Of a DNA stretch of 61,834 nt, positions 40,115-47,098 are shown piece after piece; position 1 is the stretch's first letter; every line of letters begins with the position of its first letter. Where the stretch lies: the IMG/VR virus record IMGVR_UViG_3300020061_000006, positions 1-61,834 of that record; one strand, written 5' to 3'. The position numbers and the translations under genes were made by a program. Under the pieces are notes generated by a model, which worked only from the letters and a program-made list of their open reading frames with translations, was not told where the DNA came from and searched no databases. This DNA is from a virus.

Positions 40115-41814
40115 TCGAACCTCACGTGTCTCTGCATAGCGCTGTCCTGATACTCAGTGAATCGCGTCACGACTGAAGATATGTCGCATTCACCGCCGTA
40201 CTGTCCTTCTACAGCCACACGCCAGCCACCTATCCTTTCCGTCGGGATTGGCTGAGTTTCGGGATCGGCACTCCATTCGATGTTTATGTGTTGCATCCAA
40301 TGCACATCATCCCCGAACCGCGTAGCCTTTACCTCATTGATGTTGTACTTGGTGATTCCGCACCGGTCCAGCAATGCGCGAATCTCCGGCACCGAAAAGA
40401 ACGGCTCATCAATGACAATCCCGGGAAGGCGCGTGCCTATATGAACTCCGTTCGCGTCGCGAATCACAGGGTCCGGTCGCGGTAGACCCCTAACCGTAGA
40501 GTTCATGAAGAATCGCTCAGAAATAGTGGGAGTTCGCACAATGTCCACAGCGCGCTGAAAGTCTTCCCAATTGAACGTGAACGTCTCGTCAACGACCGTG
40601 CATTGATACGCAGGCATGCCTTCGCTGGCAATAGCGTTTATCGTCACGTCGCTAATGCCTGGCACTTCTTCGCCGTTGACGCTTACGCGTTGCACCTCAT
40701 CGACTATGACGAGAACTTCGCTCGGCCCCCTGAATCTCTGCTGAACAGTCTCAGGGCTCATTGTCGAGCCTTCGTCCGGTTCGGGTGGCTCAACTTCGCT
40801 GTCTGAATCCGGCGCAATGTTCACGGTTTCCAGTAGTCTGCGCTGCCATGATTGCAGTGGCGCTCCCATTGCTGCGGCTAGATTCGCAGTAGTGATCTCA
40901 TCCCGAATAGCCGGTTGCGGCGGTCCTACTCTGGTGAACATGTCGTTCAGCCGTCGTGCTGTCTCAGGCGGAACGCGCCGATGTCTCGTGAACGCCTCTA
41001 CGGTGGCGTCAATGTCGATATCCACGCCGCTGCTCTGCGGTACGGCGTTCTGCGCGTACGCGTCCCATAGCGCTTGCAGTTCCTCGGGCGTGCCCGTGTA
41101 TCCGACGGCTTGCAGTCGAGATGCGAGTTCGGAGCACTGGCCGGCCGTCATCGCACCCGGGGCAAGCGGAGCGTGGAGCGCGTCACGTTGAAAAGAGGGA
41201 TCGTTCGCCAGTCCACTTAGCCACGAACCGGCGGTTTGGGCTCCCGGAGCCCACTGGTAATGGGATGCCCTCGGGTGCAGCAATTCGTCGCGCTCTATCA
41301 TTTCGCGTCGCCGTTGACTGCGCGCCTCTTCCTCTTCCAGGGCTCTCGCCGTATCGTGCTGGCCTACGCGCTCCAACGCCTCTTGCAGCACCGACATTCT
41401 GCGTAGCTCACCATCGCTCCGCACGGTTGGCGCTGCGGCCGGCTTGCGGTAGCCGAACACCGGATCGTGTTCGGCCCCTTCGATGTCGCGGTACTGGAGT
41501 CTGCCAGACTCACCGCTTCGGTCAATGTATAGACCGGAACGTGGATTCGATATGGATTCCCCCTCTTCGAAATTCCCCTCGTTCTGGAATGCATGACGGG
41601 GATCCTCGGGTGGTCGACTGGTCGGAGAGCGGAACGTTCCTTTGCATCTACTTTGCTCCGCGTCCTGGTCGTAATCGTCTCCGTTCCAGGGTGCGCCTTC
41701 TGCTATCCTGTTGCGGAAGTGCTTGCCGAGCACCGCACCGCGATGCGCGGACTTGACTAGGTCCACGTCGCGACCGCAGTGCCGGCAGTAACCTGTTTCG
41801 TCCGGCTCGCTCAT
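40111..41814 (-). CDS. large protein of unknown function with N-terminal zinc finger
   Basis: 567 residues, the largest gene of the right arm. Starts CRHCGRDVDLVKSAHRGAV...GKHF, a C-x2-C-x9+-H knuckle. A coiled region (QEALERVGQHDTARALEEEEA) and acidic linkers follow. The second half is beta-rich (VLVIVDEVQRVSVNGEEVPG, TFNWEDFQRAVDIV). The duplicated phrase WAPGAQTAGSWLS / LAPGAMTAGQCSE suggests an internal repeat near 180-230. No enzyme motif is visible. Confidence 0.75.
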   Translation of the reverse strand: MSEPDETGYCRHCGRDVDLVKSAHRGAVLGKHFRNRIAEGAPWNGDDYDQDAEQSRCKGTFRSPTSRPPEDPRHAFQNEGNFEEGESISNPRSGLYIDRSGESGRLQYRDIEGAEHDPVFGYRKPAAAPTVRSDGELRRMSVLQEALERVGQHDTARALEEEEARSQRRREMIERDELLHPRASHYQWAPGAQTAGSWLSGLANDPSFQRDALHAPLAPGAMTAGQCSELASRLQAVGYTGTPEELQALWDAYAQNAVPQSSGVDIDIDATVEAFTRHRRVPPETARRLNDMFTRVGPPQPAIRDEITTANLAAAMGAPLQSWQRRLLETVNIAPDSDSEVEPPEPDEGSTMSPETVQQRFRGPSEVLVIVDEVQRVSVNGEEVPGISDVTINAIASEGMPAYQCTVVDETFTFNWEDFQRAVDIVRTPTISERFFMNSTVRGLPRPDPVIRDANGVHIGTRLPGIVIDEPFFSVPEIRALLDRCGITKYNINEVKATRFGDDVHWMQHINIEWSADPETQPIPTERIGGWRVAVEGQYGGECDISSVVTRFTEYQDSAMQRHVRFE

Positions 41815-42038
41815 TTCACCTCGTTCTTAGCAAAGTTATTTAGGTATGCCTCAGGATTGGGAACACAGAAGTGCAGCATTGCCATATCAGCAATGATTCT
41901 TGAGCATATTTCCCAAGCCTTTGCGTCGGACGGATACGCCCGAACCTCTTCCGCTACTAGTGCGGCAAGTTCGGGACCACTTCGCTTCTCTTCGGCGTAT
42001 ATTCTCGCAGCGGTATCCCAAGCGTCGCTAGTCGTCAT
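41811..42038 (-). CDS. 75-residue helical protein
   Basis: MTTSDAWDTAARIYAEEKRS, then AALVAEEVRAYPSDAKAWEIC: a mostly helical acidic protein. Overlaps upstream and downstream genes. Function unknown. Confidence 0.65.
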   Translation of the reverse strand: MTTSDAWDTAARIYAEEKRSGPELAALVAEEVRAYPSDAKAWEICSRIIADMAMLHFCVPNPEAYLNNFAKNEVK

Positions 42039-42267
42039 AGCCCCACGCTTTCAGTTCGCGTTCACACCATCCGGCAGCGTCTTCGAAAGCTCGCTTAAGC
42101 GCTAGAATTTTCCCTATGTGGGAGTTGCGTTCATCGCCTTTGCGTCGCTTAGCCTTGCCGACGCCTAGCGCCCCGTGAGGCGTTTCTACCTGTGCAAAGG
42201 TTTCGGTCCCGTCGGTGACGACTAGGATTTCAAATTCGTTGGTTACTTGGAGCTTAGGTTTGGCCAT
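42028..42267 (-). CDS. DUF1876-like small protein
   Basis: 79 residues from ATG 42267. FEILVVTDGTETFAQVETPH, VGKAKRRKGDERNSHIGKIL and ALKRAFEDAAGW follow the DUF1876-type pattern of V-x-L-x-T... G-x-A-[KR]-R... D... IG... A-x-RA. These small proteins are common in Streptomyces and phages, function unknown. Confidence 0.65.
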   Translation of the reverse strand: MAKPKLQVTNEFEILVVTDGTETFAQVETPHGALGVGKAKRRKGDERNSHIGKILALKRAFEDAAGWCERELKAWGYDD

Positions 42268-42475
42268 TGAGAATGTACTCCTTAAACTCTTCGGCCTGCT
42301 CAATGATCTGTGTTTCTGTATCGCCTTCAGTCGAGAGGAACACAGCGGCTTGCAACGCAGCGGCACGCGCGGCCTGTTCATGATTCAGCCGAGAGGGCTG
42401 CCCATTCGCCGCAAGCCATTCGTCCATCTTCGGCATGTTAGTGGTGTCATCGCTCGGAAACTCAGACTTCGCCAT
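42254..42475 (-). CDS. helical protein with C-terminal EYILNG motif
   Basis: 73 residues from ATG 42475 (AGGAG upstream). DEWLAANGQPSRLNHEQAAR, then RAAALQAAVFLSTEGDTETQ, ending EFKEYILNGQT. The last 35 residues (A-x2-L-x-AA ... YILNG) resemble the end of the product at 54864, a paralogue. Function unknown. Confidence 0.65.
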   Translation of the reverse strand: MAKSEFPSDDTTNMPKMDEWLAANGQPSRLNHEQAARAAALQAAVFLSTEGDTETQIIEQAEEFKEYILNGQT

Positions 42476-42479
42476 GTCG

Positions 42480-42668
42480 TTACTCCTTAGGGATAGCGGT
42501 AGGCCAACCGGCGCCCTTGTAATCACTCGGCGTGAAAGCGCATGTGAACTGATTGGATCCGACATGTCTCCAAACTGCGCGGCCTAGCTTCTTATTGCCA
42601 AACAGGTTAAAGAAGATTTCCGCATTGCAGTGCCTACACTTTGCACGCGGATGCTCTTGCTTAGCCAC
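42480..42668 (-). CDS. 62-residue zinc-ribbon protein
   Basis: KCRHCNAEIFFNLFGNKKLG, then VWRHVGSNQFTCAF gives a C-x2-C ... H ... C set with Trp between, like small Streptomyces zinc ribbons. ATG overlap with the next gene. Function unknown. Confidence 0.7.
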   Translation of the reverse strand: MAKQEHPRAKCRHCNAEIFFNLFGNKKLGRAVWRHVGSNQFTCAFTPSDYKGAGWPTAIPKE

Positions 42669-42856
42669 TAGAAGCTTTCCTCTGCCGTCATCGCGTCCGC
42701 AACCGCGTGCAACACGGTTTCAAGGAAGCGACGCGAGCCCTCCGCAGTAACGGAAGCCACGCTCTTCGGACTTCCGTCCATGAAGTGTGACGGGCCACCG
42801 GTTACCGTGACATCTATCTGTGGAATCTCGCTGATATTAACCGTTGCTACGAACAC
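42668..42856 (-). CDS. 62-residue protein
   Basis: GTG 42856 with ACGGAGG six bases upstream is preferred to ATG 42886. VATVNISEIPQIDVTVTGGP and a C-terminal helix (RRFLETVLHAVADAM). Overlaps the upstream gene by 20 bases. Function unknown. Confidence 0.6.
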   Translation of the reverse strand: MFVATVNISEIPQIDVTVTGGPSHFMDGSPKSVASVTAEGSRRFLETVLHAVADAMTAEESF

Positions 42857-43289
42857 TGCGTTCCTCCGTAAGCTTTCCGTTGACATAGGTCTTGCCGGCC
42901 GCGCTCTTATACGTGACGTTGAACTCTTCGGGACCCTTCTCGAAAGAACTACAGCTATTCATCAGTATTGATGTCACTTCAATAGGGTTACTACTAATCA
43001 TCACGGATATGCGGTTGTCTCCGCCAAGGTCACGCAGCCACATAAGAACTGCATTGATCAGTAGACGTTGCCGACGCTGCATTTCCACTGTGTCATCTAT
43101 GGCGTCACCAAGAATCTTTACGTTCTCGCGCGTTCTCTTGAGTTCTTCCTCAAGCTTCGCGATGCGGCATGACTTGGACTTCTCCCACTTGCGAACCCTT
43201 GCGCAAGGCCAGGGCTCTTCGCATCGCACGCAGAACTCTTCTTCAGTTTCATCGTCAAAGTCTGACGTGTGCTTCTTAGGCTCTTTCAC
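42837..43289 (-). CDS. coiled-coil protein with cysteine motif
   Basis: 150 residues from GTG 43289. FCVRCEEPWPCARVRKWEKS is a C-x2-C-x5-C knuckle followed by a long charged coiled coil (IAKLEEELKRTRENVKIL). C-terminal beta region (VMISSNPIEVTSILMNS). Function unknown. Confidence 0.65.
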   Translation of the reverse strand: MKEPKKHTSDFDDETEEEFCVRCEEPWPCARVRKWEKSKSCRIAKLEEELKRTRENVKILGDAIDDTVEMQRRQRLLINAVLMWLRDLGGDNRISVMISSNPIEVTSILMNSCSSFEKGPEEFNVTYKSAAGKTYVNGKLTEERSVRSNG

Positions 43290-43746
43290 TACAGCACCAA
43301 TTCCCGTCGTAGTCCTGCTTGCGTTCGCCGTAGCTTCGGGCTGCCCTGGTCGCCTCCATGGTCCCGAGCAATACGGCGCCGCAATCGTCTTCCGTTGATC
43401 CGTCAACGCGGAACACCACGTAGTCGCGTCCGATGTACTCGACCGTCCGGCACGTATAACTGTCACGACCGAAGTAGCCGCCGGCATAGCCGTGCACCCG
43501 GTTCCCTACGCGTAGCGCACTGTCTACGGTGCGCCTTTCCAGGTTGTCTACTCTGGAGATTTTGAGGACAACCGAGAAAAACGGCCGGCGGTCCAACGCA
43601 TCGAAGAAGCTTGCCGTATCGACCGCAGGCATTCTGTGATCTATCTGGAGATCGGGAATCCCACTGCCCGCGTACTCTGTTCCGTTCGCTCCCGCGACGC
43701 GAAACGTCACTGGCCCGTCGCCCTGCTGAATGAACTCAAACGCCAT
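43276..43746 (-). CDS. 156-residue beta-rich protein
   Basis: ATG 43746 (GAGGAAG upstream). Strands VTFRVAGANGTEYAG, FFSVVLKISRVDNLE, DYVVFRVDGSTED. VGNRVHGYAGGYF suggests a compact beta barrel. No known family recognised. Confidence 0.65.
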   Translation of the reverse strand: MAFEFIQQGDGPVTFRVAGANGTEYAGSGIPDLQIDHRMPAVDTASFFDALDRRPFFSVVLKISRVDNLERRTVDSALRVGNRVHGYAGGYFGRDSYTCRTVEYIGRDYVVFRVDGSTEDDCGAVLLGTMEATRAARSYGERKQDYDGNWCCSERA

Positions 43747-44011
43747 TGCGCTTCCTCTCGTATGTACTCTCTATCGCGTTGCAATGCTCTTCATTGGTAA
43801 GCACGTGGCGATGCACATACCGCCGTACGAAGAGGTGTCTCTGAACGTTTCGCATGGTGTGCTGAAATGACATCGTTCCGCCGTAGTAGGTCGAGCCGGC
43901 GAGCGAGCACGCGAGGCAAACCCAAAGCCAACGGCCGGCTACCCGTGGCGGCTTGTACCGCTGACCGATGCTGATGGGCTGATAGCGGATGACAATGAAC
44001 GGGATTGGCAT
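43736..44011 (-). CDS. 91-residue protein with hydrophobic segment
   Basis: ATG 44011 with GGGGAGGAA directly upstream. MPIPFIVIRYQPISIGQRYK, then WLWVCLACSLAGSTYYGG, a short hydrophobic stretch that could be a half-span, and a His/Arg-rich end. First gene of the leftward unit that runs back-to-back with the forward island. Confidence 0.65.
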   Translation of the reverse strand: MPIPFIVIRYQPISIGQRYKPPRVAGRWLWVCLACSLAGSTYYGGTMSFQHTMRNVQRHLFVRRYVHRHVLTNEEHCNAIESTYERKRNGV

Positions 44012-44026
44012 TTCCTCCCCTAGGGC

Positions 44027-44055
44027 TTGCATTGGCGTTGGCGGTCTGCTTTAAT
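44027..44055 (+). promoter_or_regulatory. forward promoter P1
   Basis: TTGCAT (44027-44032), 17 bases, TTTAAT (44050-44055), then AGAGACATCGC. P2 shares both the -35 element and the AGAGACATCGC start region. Confidence 0.75.
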
Positions 44056-44096
44056 AGAGACATCGCAAAGGTCGGACGCAAAGGGGAACGGAAATC

Positions 44097-44312
44097 ATGA
44101 CGCACAGGAAGCTTTCGCAGGGTCAGGCCAAATCGCTTCGTGAAACCGCCAGCGTGATAGGTCGAATCCCAGGTGCGACCAACACGCTTAAGTCTCTCGT
44201 TCGTCGCGGCTTGGCGACTTGGAGTTACGAGAGCAACAGTGGCACGGTTCGCAAGTGCGCCATCCTCACCGATGCCGGAATCATTGCTCGCAAGGAATTG
44301 CGCTCCGCGTAA
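44097..44312 (+). CDS. 71-residue winged-helix-like protein (cassette 1)
   Basis: ATG 44097 with AAGGGGAACGG upstream. GQAKSLRETASVIGRIPGAT, LKSLVRRGLATW and a KCAILTDAGIIARKEL ending follow MarR/winged-helix layout (helix, recognition helix, beta wing, LTDAG turn). It is read against the surrounding operons from its own promoter and ends in its own terminator. A small DNA-binding regulator is plausible. Confidence 0.75.
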   Translation: MTHRKLSQGQAKSLRETASVIGRIPGATNTLKSLVRRGLATWSYESNSGTVRKCAILTDAGIIARKELRSA

Positions 44313-44318
44313 TCGGCA

Positions 44319-44341
44319 ACCCCCTAGGGAAACCGGGGGGC
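44319..44341 (+). terminator. terminator of cassette 1
   Basis: CCCCC ... GGGGG stem with loop TAGGGAAACC, starting eight bases after the stop. Followed by CATTGCTCTG rather than a T-run. Confidence 0.7.
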
Positions 44342-44367
44342 ATTGCTCTGTCCAATGACTTGCATTG
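44335..44367 (+). repeat. 33-bp terminator-promoter repeat, copy 1
   Basis: Identical to 44732-44764. The repeat starts in the descending arm of the cassette 1 terminator and ends in the -35 region of P2, so it copies a terminator-promoter joint between cassettes. Confidence 0.9.
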
Positions 44368-44388
44368 GCCTATCCGGCTATGCAATAA
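44360..44388 (+). promoter_or_regulatory. forward promoter P2
   Basis: TTGCAT (44360-44365), 17 bases, CAATAA (44383-44388), then AGAGACATCGC as in P1. Confidence 0.75.
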
Positions 44389-44427
44389 TAGAGACATCGC
44401 AAGGGAAACACTGAAAGGGCGGGCACC

Positions 44428-44700
44428 ATGACTCGCAAGGTAACTGCACAGAAGGCCACGTTCGGCGGCTCCAAGGCACTGGTCGTCACCGCATTGCACA
44501 CAGCAAAGATCACCGGAGCGCGTGACGTTTACACCCTGTGGGTTGAGGACGCGCCCGCGAAGAACGGCGGATACGCGGCGGGCACCATCACTCACCGCTG
44601 GATTGACGGAGACGGCCGTTACGCGGACAAGCACGAAGCGACCGAAACGAAGGTTGTCACGCGCGAGTCGCTTCCCGCCGACGTGCGGGACAAGTTCTGA
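44428..44700 (+). CDS. 90-residue protein (cassette 2)
   Basis: ATG 44428 with GAAAGGGCGGG upstream. Beta-rich: KALVVTALHTAKITGARDVY, TLWVEDAPAKNGGYAAGTIT and a charged KHEATETKVVTRE stretch. Basic protein of unknown fold. Own promoter and terminator. Confidence 0.75.
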   Translation: MTRKVTAQKATFGGSKALVVTALHTAKITGARDVYTLWVEDAPAKNGGYAAGTITHRWIDGDGRYADKHEATETKVVTRESLPADVRDKF

Positions 44701-44712
44701 TCAATGCAATCC

Positions 44713-44738
44713 GCCCCCCGGCTTCCAAAGCGGGGGGC
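44713..44738 (+). terminator. terminator of cassette 2
   Basis: GCCCCCCG/CGGGGGGC, an 8-bp perfect stem with a 10-base loop, beginning 12 bases after the stop at 44700. Confidence 0.75.
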
Positions 44739-44764
44739 ATTGCTCTGTCCAATGACTTGCATTG
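44732..44764 (+). repeat. 33-bp terminator-promoter repeat, copy 2
   Basis: Identical to 44335-44367; joins the cassette 2 terminator to the -35 region of P3. The two copies differ in the -10 region that follows. Confidence 0.9.
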
Positions 44765-44785
44765 CAGCATTCGAGCTGTCATACT
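44757..44785 (+). promoter_or_regulatory. forward promoter P3
   Basis: TTGCAT (44757-44762), 17 bases, CATACT (44780-44785). Confidence 0.7.
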
Positions 44786-44815
44786 CGAATCAACGCGAAG
44801 CGATAGGAGAAGAAA

Positions 44816-45058
44816 ATGGGTTACACGGGAACCTGGCAGACCGAGTGGGTAAAGACGGAAGCCGGCGAGATGAAGCGCACGTACGGCGGTCGGACCGTGT
44901 CCGTTCTGCCGAACGGAACCGTGTGGGCAAAGACTTCGCGAGCCAACAACATGGTTCGCAATGGAAGTGACGGCCAAGAGGCCGGAATGAAGTGGGCTGA
45001 CGGGCGCTACTCGCTCAAGAGTATTTCAGAACGGGAAGAGCACTTGCGCCAATCCTGA
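44816..45058 (+). CDS. 80-residue protein (cassette 3)
   Basis: ATG 44816 with GATAGGAGAAG upstream. MGYTGTWQTEWVKTEAGEMK, a TVSVLPNGTVWAKTSRANNM strand pair, and a basic KSISEREEHLRQ tail. Beta-rich, no family recognised. It ends 11 bases before a terminator. Confidence 0.75.
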   Translation: MGYTGTWQTEWVKTEAGEMKRTYGGRTVSVLPNGTVWAKTSRANNMVRNGSDGQEAGMKWADGRYSLKSISEREEHLRQS

Positions 45059-45068
45059 TCAACGCGAC

Positions 45069-45100
45069 GCGCCCCGGCGGCTACGGCTATCGGGGCGCTT
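45069..45100 (+). terminator. terminator of cassette 3
   Basis: GCGCCCCG/CGGGGCGC stem, then TT. The -35 of the following promoter begins at its end. Confidence 0.75.
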
Positions 45101-45129
45101 TGACGCGACGCGTCAGCATCCGCTAAGCT
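45100..45129 (+). promoter_or_regulatory. promoter P4 of a putative small RNA, with operator-like palindrome
   Basis: TTGACG (45100-45105), 18 bases, TAAGCT (45124-45129). The -35 and spacer hold a perfect palindrome TGACGCG-A-CGCGTCA (45101-45115), a candidate operator. Confidence 0.65.
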
Positions 45130-45135
45130 TCGCAT

Positions 45136-45224
45136 GTTCGGCCGTTCTCCAAGGTGCGGCCGGATGAGAGAAGCCACGCTCCGGATTAAAGGTCTCGCCA
45201 CCTCCGGAGCGTGGCTTCTCGTTT
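45136..45224 (+). ncRNA. candidate phage small RNA
   Basis: Between P4 and a 17-bp perfect terminator stem (GAGAAGCCACGCTCCGG 45168-45184 with its inverse 45204-45220, then TTT) there is no ORF with a ribosome site. The roughly 90-base transcript would start with a GGCCG...CGGCC hairpin (45140-45162) and end in the terminator. The long stem is also placed to terminate the leftward gene at 45229, so it may simply be a bidirectional terminator; the promoter supports an RNA. Confidence 0.5.
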
Positions 45225-45228
45225 GCCC

Positions 45229-45414
45229 TCAGCCTTCCGCGTGCTCCGCATCGGTCATCAGGTCGGATTCCCACACGATCGTTCGAGCGCCATTATCCCA
45301 GTCGACTTCTACGCGCACAATCGTGGTAAATGCAAGATTAAGTGATTCGGCCTCACTCATCACGCGGCCTTTGCTGTTGTCATACCAAACGCTGTCACCG
45401 ACCGCGAATCGCAT
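45229..45414 (-). CDS. 61-residue protein following TerD
   Basis: ATG 45414 overlaps the TerD stop (TGATG). MRFAVGDSVWYDNSKGRVMS begins as an SH3-like beta barrel, with VEVDWDNGARTIVWESDL next; the layout resembles small phage SH3-type proteins that bind DNA or RNA. Function unknown. Confidence 0.7.
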   Translation of the reverse strand: MRFAVGDSVWYDNSKGRVMSEAESLNLAFTTIVRVEVDWDNGARTIVWESDLMTDAEHAEG

Positions 45415-46076
45415 CAGAACCGCATCGCGGCTGTCAGGAATTCGTCCACGTCGCCTGCCTTGAACTCGAAGCTGTCGTCAACGACCCTCAGTGTCCAGCC
45501 TTGCGCGTCGCGCTCAAGGACCGCCACGGCGAGCATGCGCTTGGGACGCAACAGCGTCGGCTCCACGAAAGCAACCGGGGTCTTTGCGCCGTCCGAGCTA
45601 TCGTAAACCGTCACAATCATGTTCTTGATTTTGCGAACATCCGCACCACGCTTGAAGGCGCCACACGTGAGCAGGATCCGCGTCACGCGCTGAGGGATTT
45701 CTTCGAGCTTGAACGTCAGCGTTTCGTCGTCTCCCTCCCCCTCGCCGGTGAGGTTGTCTCCACTGGACGTGACCGCGCCGGCGCCACCCTGCGAATCGTT
45801 CTTGAAAGCGTCCGTCGAGTCGAGCCCCACATACTTGATGGGCTTGTTGCCGACCATGCACACGCCAATAGCGTCCGCATCGCTCGCATTCGCTTCGTCC
45901 ATGAGCGCGCGTCGCGCAATACCGGACAGAGAAGCGAACCGGGACTTCTTAATGCCGTCCATATCCCACGCGGCGCCGACTTCCAGAACCTTCATTCCGT
46001 AGAGCGGATTCTGTCCATCGCCCGGAGTGAGGTTCGTCAGTGCCGCGCGATTCTCCGGCTTCAGCATGTCTGTCAT
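45414..46076 (-). CDS. TerD-family stress protein
   Basis: 220 residues. The domain matches TerD/TerZ/CABP1: an opening with VGAAWDMDG, a DADAIGVCMVG strand, then the hallmark GDNLTGEGEGDDETLTFKL calcium-binding stretch, EEIPQRVTRILLTC, and VFVEPTLL-like strands ending in a WTLRVVDDSF motif. TerD proteins in Streptomyces belong to tellurite, stress and phage-defence-linked operons and bind calcium. In a phage it may counter host Ter-based defence or support survival of lysogens. The remaining genes of a host ter operon are absent. Confidence 0.85.
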   Translation of the reverse strand: MTDMLKPENRAALTNLTPGDGQNPLYGMKVLEVGAAWDMDGIKKSRFASLSGIARRALMDEANASDADAIGVCMVGNKPIKYVGLDSTDAFKNDSQGGAGAVTSSGDNLTGEGEGDDETLTFKLEEIPQRVTRILLTCGAFKRGADVRKIKNMIVTVYDSSDGAKTPVAFVEPTLLRPKRMLAVAVLERDAQGWTLRVVDDSFEFKAGDVDEFLTAAMRF

Positions 46077-46111
46077 TGTGCTGCCTATCCTTATCTGTAT
46101 TTGGGCACAAA

Positions 46112-46145
46112 GAAGCGGTCCGACCGCGAAAGGCCGGACCGCTTC
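46112..46145 (-). terminator. terminator after the 23-residue ORF
   Basis: GAAGCGGTCCG/CGGACCGCTTC, an 11-bp stem, then TTTG on the minus strand, eight bases after the stop at 46153 and upstream of TerD. It can insulate TerD from the genes to its right. Confidence 0.8.
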
Positions 46146-46152
46146 TGTTCAA

Positions 46153-46224
46153 CTAGCCCTTTGGATTCCCCTTCATCCATCCGGACTTGATTTCTTCCCC
46201 TTCTCTTTCCTCTTCCGTGGGCAT
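46153..46224 (-). CDS. 23-residue acidic micro-ORF (possible leader)
   Basis: ATG 46224 with GGAAGGATAGCG upstream. MPTEEEREGEEIKSGWMKGN... is extremely Glu/Lys-rich. It lies directly before a terminator and then TerD, so it could be a leader peptide whose translation affects read-through, or a stand-alone small protein. Confidence 0.5.
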   Translation of the reverse strand: MPTEEEREGEEIKSGWMKGNPKG

Positions 46225-46296
46225 CGCTATCCTTCCGATAGGTTGCGATCACACTATCAGAAGTCGTGAATACATTTAGGGCATGAGAATATTTGA

Positions 46297-46785
46297 TCAG
46301 AACTGATCACGTCTATCACACCCCATACAGTCGAGCGGGCCGGCAGGGCACGGGCAGCTCTGCTCAGCCGCAGGCGTCGCGTCGCTTAGGATCGTTCCCA
46401 CAGAAGTCATTGCGGGGCTAACGAATCGCGATCGCTGCGGCTCCCACGTGGAGGACGCGCCGGCCGGCTCGGCGGGCGGTGTGCCTGGCTCGGGGTCGCC
46501 GTAGGCGTGCCACTGCCCCGCGTCCCAGGCCCAGCGTCGGCCGCAGGCACAGCGGCGGTACCCGACGCGGTGCGGCTGGAAGTACGACCACCACGGCCGC
46601 CAGTGCGGATGCCGGCGGAGGCACCGCACGATAAACCGGCTATCGAGCGACATGACGCGCTCGCCTGCTTCCAGGCGTATCACCTGCCCGCCGTATTGGA
46701 GTAGGCCGGCCGCAGCTTCTTCCATGGACACGCCTGTCATAGCGCGCTGCCACGCGGCCCCTTGGTTAAACTTATCGCGTGTCAC
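46297..46785 (-). CDS. hypothetical protein with zinc-type motifs
   Basis: 162 residues from GTG 46785, overlapping the MazG gene by 14 bases. A Trp/Arg-rich core (HPHWRPWWSYFQPHRVGYRR, then CACGRRWAW) suggests C-x-C binding, and the C-terminus has CPCPAGPLDCMGCDRRD. Function unknown. The stop lies in a TGATCAG-AA-CTGATCA palindrome (46294-46309). Confidence 0.65.
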   Translation of the reverse strand: MTRDKFNQGAAWQRAMTGVSMEEAAAGLLQYGGQVIRLEAGERVMSLDSRFIVRCLRRHPHWRPWWSYFQPHRVGYRRCACGRRWAWDAGQWHAYGDPEPGTPPAEPAGASSTWEPQRSRFVSPAMTSVGTILSDATPAAEQSCPCPAGPLDCMGCDRRDQF

Positions 46786-47098
46786 CACTCCCCCCCAGCG
46801 TTCCGTTGGCAAGGCGACGCTCGACTTTCGAGAGATTAAGCTCCGCTATTCCATCCAGGGTGTAGCCAAGCTCATTGGCGCATGCCGAGATATACCACAA
46901 CACGTCGCCAAGCTCATCGGCTATCGCTTCCCTAAGCTCTGAATTGAGAAGCAGCCGGTCTCGCTGAATCTTCTTTACCTTGTTGGCTACCCCCCCGGCT
47001 TCACCGACCAGTCCGAGCGTCGCGTATTCCAGATTGCCGCCCACCTTGGGATAGACAGCGGCGCGTTTGGCTTGCTCCTGATAGTCATTCATTTGCAT
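46772..47098 (-). CDS. MazG-family nucleotide pyrophosphohydrolase
   Basis: 108 residues. LGLVGEAGGVANKVKKIQRD and IADELGDVLWYISACANELG match the E-x-x-E-[12-28]-E-x-x-D active site of MazG-like enzymes, with LSKVERRLANG following (family: N-xx-K-x-xxR). Phage MazG proteins hydrolyse dNTPs or lower (p)ppGpp, keeping a starving host productive. ATG 47098 is preferred (AAGG six bases upstream). Confidence 0.85.
   Translation of the reverse strand: MQMNDYQEQAKRAAVYPKVGGNLEYATLGLVGEAGGVANKVKKIQRDRLLLNSELREAIADELGDVLWYISACANELGYTLDGIAELNLSKVERRLANGTLGGSGDTR

Noticed and set aside
45342-46190. 282-codon forward frame
   Set aside because: Antisense to TerD and crosses the TerD-upstream terminator.
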